Source: Dysgonamonadaceae bacterium | GTDB lineage: Bacteria; Bacteroidota; Bacteroidia; Bacteroidales; Azobacteroidaceae | Direction of reading: 5' to 3' | Length of the DNA: 8,946 bases | Assembly (NCBI GenBank): GCA_031276105.1 | Contig: JAISNS010000095.1 | Location: 1-8,946, forward strand | Shown: positions 1-5,868 of the stretch, one piece after another | Numbering within the stretch: the first letter of the stretch is position 1 | Layout of the letters: each line of letters opens with the position of its first letter | Made by a program: the position numbers and the translations under genes | The notes under the pieces: model-generated | What the model saw: the letters and a program-made list of their open reading frames with translations, nothing else | Told to the model about the DNA's origin: nothing | Databases searched by the model: none

Positions 1-96
1 AAAAATAAAGAGTTTATCTGCATATCATTAGAAACTAAATTCAATAACCGCGGTGCATTGCCGGTCGTTGAAGGGACGTTTTATCCGGTAGATTAA
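1..96 (+). CDS. C-terminal fragment of an unidentified protein (partial, enters from left edge)
   Basis: Frame 1 is open from the first base for 31 codons and stops at TAA (94-96). The other two plus frames hit stops within the first 30 bases. The translated tail ends in GALPVVEGTFYPVD, a protein-like composition. It converges on the integrase, with four bases between the two stop codons. I recognise no family from so short a piece. If real, it would be the last gene at this end of the putative mobile element. An open run of this length can arise by chance, so confidence is modest. Confidence 0.35.
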   Translation, partial: KNKEFICISLETKFNNRGALPVVEGTFYPVD

Positions 97-100
97 AATA

Positions 101-1240
101 CTACTCTGCCGGCTTTTGCAGCAGTTTACTCATATCGTGGATTACCTTTTTCCCAGCGAGCTTGGCGTAATGTTGCGTCTGTTTAATGCTTGCATGTCCC
201 AGCGCCTTTGAAACACTTTCTACGGGAATATCTTTATTAATCAGGTAAGTAGCGAAAGTATGCCGGGCAACGTGCGAAGTGATGTTTTTATTTATTCCGG
301 CGCCGGCGCCTAACAGTTTGAGATAGTCGTTATATTTTTGATTGCTCAATTTTGGTAATTGATAATCGTATTTTTCCGCTATTTTTTCGGCTTCCGGAAG
401 GAACAGGGAAATGAACGATTCATCCGTTTTAACCCGGCTACTCCGGATTATTTTCATACCGTCAACTTCAGAAATGTCTGATTTTGAAAAGTTCATGACG
501 TCAACAAAAGCCATTCCGGTAAAGCACTGAAAAATAAATAAATCCTTTACTTTCTGCAATTTTTCATTGACCGGCGTATATGCTTGAATCTGTTTTATTT
601 CCGATTCGCTCAAAAACGTCGGCGTTTTACTTTTCCCTTTTTGTATTTTGAATTGAATATAGGGATTGGACGGACACATTCCCCGGTTAATTGCGTCAAC
701 AATGTAGGATTTAAACGTACTGTGACGCTTGTATAAGGTGGGTTGAGAGTGGATTGTTCTGCGTAAAAAGAGATCGAAATCGGCAATGTTTTCATACGTA
801 ATGTCCGAAAAGACTTTAATTCGGCCAAATTCCTGAATTTGTCGAATCAAAACATTGTGATGTTCCATTATGGCCGCCGATGGGTTGCGCTTTCGCAAAG
901 AATCGCGCATAAATTCCACGACGGAATGAATTTCGGATTCGTTCCGGTTCCAATTCCGGATGTCGTCTAAGCAACTGCATTTATCCGACAGGACAAAAGC
1001 TTCGATCTGCCGGAACATTCGAGTAACTTTGCCGGTAATCGCCGGGGCGTTGTCGTGGTTCTTACAGGTAAAGCCGTTCCGGTCTGAAAATTGATTCTTA
1101 TAAAGATGTACGCCGGTCGAAATTAACTTTTTTACATTAGTGCCGGATTTTCGTGCTTCAATTTGTAGAAGTCCTTTTTTGGTGTCGTTGTTTGCTTGCT
1201 TCAATCTGTCGAAAACATAGCGCAACTGTACGTTATCCAT
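101..1240 (-). CDS. Tyrosine recombinase / site-specific integrase, Bacteroides mobile-element type
   Basis: A 379-aa integrase that should cut and rejoin DNA at attachment sites through a covalent 3'-phosphotyrosine intermediate. The layout fits the family: an N-terminal arm-type DNA-binding region (about 1-90), a SAM-like core-binding domain (about 100-200) and a catalytic domain (about 208-370). Visible catalytic residues are Lys271 in RVKTDES, His323 and Arg326 in HVARHTFATY, His349 in LGHAS and the nucleophile Tyr358 in TQHYAKL. The first catalytic arginine, expected after TG in the CFTGxR motif, is Ala244 (CFTGMAFVDV). Loss of this arginine is known in the CTnDOT integrase group, so the enzyme may well be active. 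The ATG at 1238-1240 gives a family-typical N-terminus. There is no Shine-Dalgarno sequence and no convincing promoter: CAAATTTG at 1298-1305 is a one-mismatch -7 candidate only. It is complete, with no frameshift. Confidence 0.95.
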   Translation of the reverse strand: MDNVQLRYVFDRLKQANNDTKKGLLQIEARKSGTNVKKLISTGVHLYKNQFSDRNGFTCKNHDNAPAITGKVTRMFRQIEAFVLSDKCSCLDDIRNWNRNESEIHSVVEFMRDSLRKRNPSAAIMEHHNVLIRQIQEFGRIKVFSDITYENIADFDLFLRRTIHSQPTLYKRHSTFKSYIVDAINRGMCPSNPYIQFKIQKGKSKTPTFLSESEIKQIQAYTPVNEKLQKVKDLFIFQCFTGMAFVDVMNFSKSDISEVDGMKIIRSSRVKTDESFISLFLPEAEKIAEKYDYQLPKLSNQKYNDYLKLLGAGAGINKNITSHVARHTFATYLINKDIPVESVSKALGHASIKQTQHYAKLAGKKVIHDMSKLLQKPAE

Positions 1241-1270
1241 GATGTTAAATAAAATTTTTATTTACCGAAA

Positions 1271-1313
1271 TTTTCGTACAACTTTTCGTACTTCCTTCAA
1301 ATTTGTACGAAAA
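1271..1313. repeat. 11-bp perfect inverted repeat with a third half-site, upstream of integrase
   Basis: TTTTCGTACAA (1271-1281) is the exact reverse complement of TTGTACGAAAA (1303-1313), with 21 bases between. Within that spacer, TTTTCGTAC recurs at 1283-1291 in direct orientation, 12 bases after the first copy. A further GTACAA at 1318-1323 forms a smaller inverted pair with TTGTAC at 1303-1308. The cluster starts 31 bases before the integrase start codon. The arrangement suggests binding sites for a dimeric or multimeric protein: integrase arm sites, excision-factor sites or an operator for the integrase gene. Function is inferred from position only. Confidence 0.7.
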
Positions 1314-1326
1314 AAGAGTACAATCA

Positions 1327-1350
1327 TGTCTATTATTGTCTATTCGTGTC
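1327..1350. repeat. Three TGTC repeats at 10-bp spacing near the tRNA-proximal end of the element
   Basis: TGTCTATT occurs at 1327-1334 and again at 1337-1344, followed by TGTC at 1347-1350. The period is exactly 10 bases, close to one DNA helical turn, so the copies face the same side of the helix. They lie between the inverted-repeat cluster and the tRNA-Asp terminator, where arm-type sites would be expected. The role is inferred, and the repeats are short enough that chance is possible. Confidence 0.5.
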
Positions 1351-1385
1351 CAATTGAAGTCCGCTGTAATTCCTTATGAATGATA

Positions 1386-1409
1386 AAAGTCGCTGGAATC
1401 AGCGACTTT
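1386..1409 (-). terminator. Hairpin terminator of tRNA-Asp
   Basis: AAAGTCGCTG (1386-1395) pairs perfectly with CAGCGACTTT (1400-1409) around a 4-base loop, giving a 10-bp stem. On the minus strand it begins five bases after the tRNA 3' end and is followed by a short T-rich stretch. This suits a factor-independent terminator for the tRNA transcript, although the U-tract is weak. Sitting at the tRNA/element junction, it could also be part of an attachment region. Confidence 0.7.
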
Positions 1410-1414
1410 ACGCG

Positions 1415-1488
1415 CGGTATGGACGGGACTCGAACCCGCGACCCCCTGCGTGACAGGCAGGTATTCTAACCAGCTGAACTACCACACC
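1415..1488 (-). tRNA. tRNA-Asp (anticodon GTC)
   Basis: The minus strand folds as a complete 74-nt cloverleaf. The acceptor GGTGTGG pairs with CCATACC with one G-T wobble. The D-stem is GTTC/GAAT. The anticodon stem CCTGC/GCAGG encloses loop CTGTCAC, giving anticodon GTC, which reads aspartate codons. The variable loop has 5 nt. The T-stem GCGGG/CCCGT encloses TTCGAGT. The discriminator base is G (position 1415), as expected for tRNA-Asp. CCA is not encoded, so it must be added after transcription. The gene has its own promoter upstream and a hairpin directly downstream. It is a plausible attachment site for the neighbouring integrase. Confidence 0.98.
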
Positions 1489-1526
1489 ATCTTTCTTTTT
1501 CTCTTGCAATTCTCTCAATTGCGGTG

Positions 1527-1557
1527 CAAAGATACTGCTTATTTTTGATTCCGCAAC
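1527..1557 (-). promoter_or_regulatory. Bacteroidota-type promoter for tRNA-Asp
   Basis: The minus strand carries TATCTTTG at 1527-1534, an exact match to the TAnnTTTG -7 consensus of Bacteroidota primary sigma factor promoters. Exactly 19 bases upstream is GTTG (1554-1557), one mismatch from the TTTG -33 element. The predicted start point, near 1520, leaves about 30 bases before the mature tRNA 5' end. The box lies after topA, so the tRNA can be transcribed independently. The rest of the 1489-1642 gap is T-rich on the plus strand and holds no gene and no clear topA terminator. Confidence 0.8.
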
Positions 1558-1642
1558 ACTTTTGCTCCATCTTTTTTATAATATTTTTTATTCGTTTGTT
1601 TATCGGTCAATTATGGAAATCGAAAAACGCTAAGGTCAACGC

Positions 1643-3985
1643 TTATTTTTTACTGTTTCCACTTACCTTCCGAGTTTTCTGCTTCGCCGGTTTTTCGGAA
1701 GCCGATCGGATGATTTTTACTACCTCATCATACGATAACTCAGCAGGAATCAAATCTTTAGGAACTTTATAATTCGTCCTGTTATAAGAAATATACGGAC
1801 CGAAACGACCGTTTAAAATTTGCAAACCGGCATCTTCCGTAAATGACTTGATGACCTTGTTGGCGTCGCGATTTTTTTTCTCCTTTATCAATAGACCGGC
1901 TTCCTCCAAAGTAATGTGATAGGGGTCGTAGCTCTTGGGAATAGGAGTAAACTTACTGTCGTACTTCAGGTAAGGCCCAAAACGGCCAACGGCTGCGATT
2001 ATCTCTTTCCCTTCCCATTCGCCCAACGTTCTCGGTAAACCAAACAAGTGCAAAGCCTCTTCTAAAGAGATGCTTTCAATCGATTGTCCCTTCGTTAGAG
2101 AAGCAAATTGCGGTTTTTCCTTGTCGTCCGCCGAACCAATCTGAGCATAAGGCCCGAAACGACCGATTTTTACCGAAACCGGTTTACCTGTCTTGGGGTC
2201 TTCTCCCAAAAAACGCTCGCCGACTTTATGATCGGTACGTGCTGACGAAACTTTTTCTACTATCGGATGAAACAAGTCGTAAAACTTGTGTAGCGTATCC
2301 GTCCATTTCATTTCTCCATCTGCCACTTTGTCGAACTCTTTCTCTAAATCGGCCGTAAAATTGTACTCTAATACATGGGGAAAATTGGTAATCAGAAAAT
2401 CGTTAACAACTATCCCCGAATCGGTTGGAATTAATTTATTTTTGTCGGCTCCGACAGTCTCGGTTTTTGTCTGCGATGTAAGTTTTTTGTTTTTCAATAC
2501 CAATGTGGTAAATTCCCGCGCGTCTCCGTCCTTATTCCCTTTGATTACGTAGCCGCGTTGCTGAATTGTCGAAATGGTCGGTGCGTATGTGGAAGGCCGG
2601 CCGATCCCCAATTCTTCTAATTTACGCACCAAACTTGCTTCGGTATAACGAGGCGGTCTTTGCGTAAGACGTTCATTGGCTGTTGCTTCCGAAAGGTTCA
2701 ATGAGTCGTCCAACTGCATGGGAGGCAGAAGGGATTCGACCGACTCATCCTGATTTTCATCGTCATCGTCTTCTTTATAAACGCGCAAAAATCCGTCGAA
2801 CTTGATTACTTCCCCGTTCGTAAGAAATTTTTCCGATGAATTGTTGCTGATCTTGATGGTAACGGTTGTTCGTTCCAGTTCAGCGTCAGCCATTTGGGAT
2901 GCAACGGTCCGTTTCCAAATCAATTCGTATAATTTTTGTTCTGCGGCTGTGGCTTTCACTTTCCGGCTACTGATATAAGTTGGCCGGATGGCTTCATGCG
3001 CTTCCTGCGCTCCTTTGGTTTTGGTGTGATATTGCCTGATTTTCAGATAATTACTTCCAAATTCGCTTTCTATTTCTTGTTTAGCGGCATCAATCACTAA
3101 AGTCGAAAGGTTCAACGAGTCGGTACGCATATAAGTAATCAGACCGGCCTCGTAAAGTTTTTGTGCAATCGACATGGTTTGCGAAACGCTGAAACCGATT
3201 TTGCGAGCGGCTTCCTGCTGCAACGTAGAAGTAGTGAACGGAGGCGCCGGCGATTTTTTACCGGGGCGCGTATTAATGTCTTCTACCGAAAATGTAGCAT
3301 CCATAAGGGATTTCAAAAAAGCTTCCGCTTCTTCTTTTGTTTTGAAGCGTTTGTTCAATTCCGATTTGACGATTGTTTTTTCGTCAGGCAAAAGAAATAA
3401 GGCTTGCACCCGAAAAAAAGCTTCCGCTTCAAAAGCATTGATTTCCCGTTCTCTTTCTACAATCAGGCGAACAGCAACCGATTGAACACGTCCTGCGCTC
3501 AGGGAAGGCATGATTTTTCGCCAAAGAATAGGCGACAATTCAAAGCCAACGATTCTATCCACTATCCGGCGTGCCTGTTGTGCTTGCACCAGATTCAGGT
3601 CGATATGACGGGGGGTTTTAATCGCATTCAGAATTGCATTTTTGGTAATTTCGTGGAAAACAATCCGTTTCGAATCATTCTCATTCAATCCTAAAACTGT
3701 GTAAAGATGCCACGCAATCGCCTCTCCTTCGCGGTCTTCATCGGAAGCCAGCCATACCATTTCGGCTTCTTTCGCTGCTTTTTTAAGCGCTTTAACAACT
3801 TCCTGTTTACCGGAAGATACCACATAGTCGGGTTTGAAATCATTTTTCACATCCACACTTAATCCTCTCTCTTTCAAATCGCGAATGTGCCCATAACTGG
3901 ATAAGACTTTGTAATCTTCGCCTAAAAATTTCTCTATTGTTTTTGCTTTTGCCGGAGATTCAACGATTACAAGATTTTTTTGCAT
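1643..3985 (-). CDS. topA: DNA topoisomerase I (type IA)
   Basis: A complete 780-aa type IA topoisomerase, which relaxes negative supercoils by passing a strand through a transient single-strand break. The TOPRIM domain starts at residue 3, with VESPAKAKTIEKFLG carrying Glu9 and SDEDREGEA supplying the metal-binding Asp82, Asp84 and Glu86. LSAGRVQSVAVRL (about 162-174) is the conserved core motif. GLITYMRTDS holds the catalytic Tyr285 with Arg287 beside it, and LGIGRPSTYAPTI follows near 459. The C-terminus has three topoisomerase C-terminal repeats, each with GRFGPY (608-613, 667-672, 726-731), then a lysine-rich tail. There is no Cys4 zinc ribbon as in E. coli TopA; I see no cysteine in the protein at all. 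An acidic stretch at 405-415 (EDDDDENQDES) interrupts the core. ATG at 3983-3985 puts TOPRIM at its normal distance. It has its own promoter after the barrel gene. Confidence 0.99.
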   Translation of the reverse strand: MQKNLVIVESPAKAKTIEKFLGEDYKVLSSYGHIRDLKERGLSVDVKNDFKPDYVVSSGKQEVVKALKKAAKEAEMVWLASDEDREGEAIAWHLYTVLGLNENDSKRIVFHEITKNAILNAIKTPRHIDLNLVQAQQARRIVDRIVGFELSPILWRKIMPSLSAGRVQSVAVRLIVEREREINAFEAEAFFRVQALFLLPDEKTIVKSELNKRFKTKEEAEAFLKSLMDATFSVEDINTRPGKKSPAPPFTTSTLQQEAARKIGFSVSQTMSIAQKLYEAGLITYMRTDSLNLSTLVIDAAKQEIESEFGSNYLKIRQYHTKTKGAQEAHEAIRPTYISSRKVKATAAEQKLYELIWKRTVASQMADAELERTTVTIKISNNSSEKFLTNGEVIKFDGFLRVYKEDDDDENQDESVESLLPPMQLDDSLNLSEATANERLTQRPPRYTEASLVRKLEELGIGRPSTYAPTISTIQQRGYVIKGNKDGDAREFTTLVLKNKKLTSQTKTETVGADKNKLIPTDSGIVVNDFLITNFPHVLEYNFTADLEKEFDKVADGEMKWTDTLHKFYDLFHPIVEKVSSARTDHKVGERFLGEDPKTGKPVSVKIGRFGPYAQIGSADDKEKPQFASLTKGQSIESISLEEALHLFGLPRTLGEWEGKEIIAAVGRFGPYLKYDSKFTPIPKSYDPYHITLEEAGLLIKEKKNRDANKVIKSFTEDAGLQILNGRFGPYISYNRTNYKVPKDLIPAELSYDEVVKIIRSASEKPAKQKTRKVSGNSKK

Positions 3986-4016
3986 AATATTTTCCGTTTG
4001 TCATTTTTTGAAGCCG

Positions 4017-4024
4017 CAAAGATA
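4017..4024 (-). promoter_or_regulatory. Promoter -7 element for topA
   Basis: TATCTTTG on the minus strand exactly matches TAnnTTTG and equals the tRNA-Asp -7 box. It lies in the 48-base gap between the barrel gene stop and the topA start, predicting a leader of about 25 nt. No good TTTG is seen at the -33 position; that region is a T/A-rich run inside the end of the barrel gene. topA is therefore probably transcribed both from here and by readthrough. Confidence 0.65.
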
Positions 4025-4033
4025 GTAAAAACT

Positions 4034-5863
4034 TTAAAACTTTATGCTTATTCCTCCCATTATGTTGAAATTCTGTGCAGGATATCCGTACCAGACCTCA
4101 TATTTTTGGAATAACAGGTTGTTTGCAACGAGATATACCGAAAGCATTGGATTGATGGAATAACTGCTTTTTACCGATAAATCATGAATATCTTTCATTT
4201 TCGCTTCTTCTACAACATAACTTTTTCTTCCAAGCAGTATTTGATAATTTAAATTGAATCTGAGAGATAAACCGGGAAATTGAAATCCCGACTCGACATT
4301 TCCTGCAAAAGAAGGCTTATTCCAAGGATAAAGAGCTTGAATATAATCACTTCCGTAAATCGCATCTTTATTGAGTTTCGAACAGTTCCAATTATAAAAA
4401 ATTCCTTGCAGATGAATATTAAAAATATCCTGATAAGCATATCTTGCCGAAGCGCCCCATTTAAATGTCTTAGCCTTCATATAAACCGGCGCAATACTTT
4501 GCTGCATTAAAGAATAATTAACGTAATCAGCAACGGTATAATTTTTTTTATCGCCCGGCCAATAATCGGTTATATAAAAATGTTCGTCCCGAGTCTGCCG
4601 GTATCCGGTAAATACATCCAACGAAAAGTTGGAAAGTATCAACAAGTTGATACCCAATGTGGCATCCAAGGGCGTTTGTGAATCGTATAACCGGAAATGT
4701 GGATTGAGGTAACGATTTTCAAAAAAGGTATTGTAATAACTGTTGTCATTGATTCCTCCCGATACATTCAGATAAAGCTGCATTTTATCTGCCGGAAGCC
4801 ATTTCAAGCGAATATCGGGCGACAAAAGAAAGTTTTTTGTCACCCCCCCGAACTGAAAATCAATCTTGCCGCCTAAACGGACATCCCAATCGTCGCCGGT
4901 ATGTGTAAAATATGGATTGAAAGAAACAGTGGTATAATTATATTTTTGAGCCGCTTCACGGGGACGAATGTGATTGACGAAATCGGCGGAGTCGGGTAAT
5001 TGACTGAAATACGATTTCAGAAAACCTTGCAGTCCGATCACATTCGTGGAATTAAATGGTGCATTCAAGTCAAAATCAACCGTATAACGGTTTTCAACCG
5101 GGCCTTTTATATTCTCCAGACTTCCATATTTCTGCCTGAACAAGTTATAGGCAAAGTTTATTTTATAATTAATTTCATCGTTTTCCTCCGATTCAATACC
5201 GGCATAAAGATGGAAAAGATGGTTAACCTGATTTCTATTCAAATGGGTATAAGTGTTTACCGGATATGTATCATTGACGGAAAGAGTCATCTCGCTTCCA
5301 TAATAATTGAATGCTGCATTCAGGTATTGCATCCCTGCGGTAAATTTTGCCTGCTCAAAATGGTGTTTATAAAAAATTCCGGCATTGTTGTCGTTGATTT
5401 TCATCGTTGCATCCCCAGTGTCGTACAAGTAAGCAACTTGGCTGCGAGTTGAGCGATGAGACACGTAAATATTCAGGTAATCCCGATGGGTATTCAACAA
5501 CTGATAGCCCCAATCTCCGTCGATATTCAGTGGAAGGCCTGCGCTCAGGTTCAAATATCCCCGCTGTTTGCACGTTTCCGGCGAAGAGAAATAAACGTCG
5601 GGTTGAATCGTACGCAAATAAGGGGAAACAATATAGGGAAGCGTGAAACGGGAAAAATCTACAGATGATTGGGGCGCTTCCGGTTCCTTAATTTCGGGCA
5701 ATTGGTTTATCTTGGAGGCATCTTTCAAAACGGGATTATAGTCTCTTTCCAGCGTCAGTTCCCGTTTTAAGGCAAGCGAATCCGCTTGCGCGTATAATCC
5801 GGCGACAAACAAGAAGTTACAGGTGACGAGTAACAGACGACGAGCGACGAATAATTGCTTCAT
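4034..5863 (-). CDS. Outer membrane beta-barrel protein, TonB-receptor-like barrel without plug
   Basis: A 609-aa exported protein. Residues 1-25 are a signal peptide (basic VARR, hydrophobic core, ending LYAQ). A short periplasmic or linker segment follows (about 27-75), containing ERDYNPVLKDASKI and a Pro/Glu-rich stretch. From about 100 on there are alternating aromatic and polar strands with short turns typical of a transmembrane barrel. The last strands (NNLLFQKYEVWYGYPAQNF then IMGGISIKF) resemble the end of TonB-dependent receptors, and the terminal Phe is the usual outer membrane assembly signal. The plug domain and TonB box of a true receptor are absent, and about 600 aa is short for one. 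The start lies 5 bases after the TPR gene stop, so the two are co-transcribed and probably co-function. A run of seven G codes for residues 339-341. Substrate or partner is unknown; transport, secretion and a structural role are all possible. Confidence 0.85.
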   Translation of the reverse strand: MKQLFVARRLLLVTCNFLFVAGLYAQADSLALKRELTLERDYNPVLKDASKINQLPEIKEPEAPQSSVDFSRFTLPYIVSPYLRTIQPDVYFSSPETCKQRGYLNLSAGLPLNIDGDWGYQLLNTHRDYLNIYVSHRSTRSQVAYLYDTGDATMKINDNNAGIFYKHHFEQAKFTAGMQYLNAAFNYYGSEMTLSVNDTYPVNTYTHLNRNQVNHLFHLYAGIESEENDEINYKINFAYNLFRQKYGSLENIKGPVENRYTVDFDLNAPFNSTNVIGLQGFLKSYFSQLPDSADFVNHIRPREAAQKYNYTTVSFNPYFTHTGDDWDVRLGGKIDFQFGGVTKNFLLSPDIRLKWLPADKMQLYLNVSGGINDNSYYNTFFENRYLNPHFRLYDSQTPLDATLGINLLILSNFSLDVFTGYRQTRDEHFYITDYWPGDKKNYTVADYVNYSLMQQSIAPVYMKAKTFKWGASARYAYQDIFNIHLQGIFYNWNCSKLNKDAIYGSDYIQALYPWNKPSFAGNVESGFQFPGLSLRFNLNYQILLGRKSYVVEEAKMKDIHDLSVKSSYSINPMLSVYLVANNLLFQKYEVWYGYPAQNFNIMGGISIKF

Positions 5864-5868
5864 AATTT

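Larger units (their letters stand above)
1..1414. mobile_element. Putative end of an integrative element inserted next to tRNA-Asp (partial)
   Basis: A full-length tyrosine recombinase lies directly downstream of a tRNA gene, with a cluster of inverted and direct repeats between them. This is the usual layout at one end of integrative elements that use a tRNA 3' region as attachment site. The genes on the other side of the tRNA (topA, barrel, TPR) look like core genome. The boundary is inferred: the second attachment site, which should repeat part of the tRNA 3' end or adjoining bases, is not in the window. No cargo or conjugation gene is visible, so the element type (conjugative, mobilisable or phage-like) cannot be named. 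Confidence 0.4.

Noticed and set aside
1..100. Second attachment site (copy of the tRNA-Asp 3' end) near the left edge
   Set aside because: No stretch resembling the tRNA T-arm or acceptor end is present there, so the far end of the element must lie outside the window.
1298..1305. CAAATTTG as the integrase promoter -7 box
   Set aside because: It has one mismatch to TAnnTTTG and no TTTG at the right distance upstream; it is also self-complementary, so it gives no strand information.
1615..1645. Terminator after topA
   Set aside because: The repeated AACGCT (1625-1630, 1638-1643) is a direct rather than an inverted repeat, so it forms no hairpin, and no other stem-loop is evident in 1489-1642.
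3971..3985. A-run in topA codons 2-4 as a programmed slippage site
   Set aside because: Seven A in an AT-leaning genome is ordinary, and the downstream frame is intact with no alternative product.
5000..5452. 150-codon open frame on the plus strand
   Set aside because: It lies wholly inside the barrel gene on the opposite strand; the composition is not protein-like and there is no promoter, so it is a shadow frame. The same holds for the other plus-strand frames over topA and the TPR gene.
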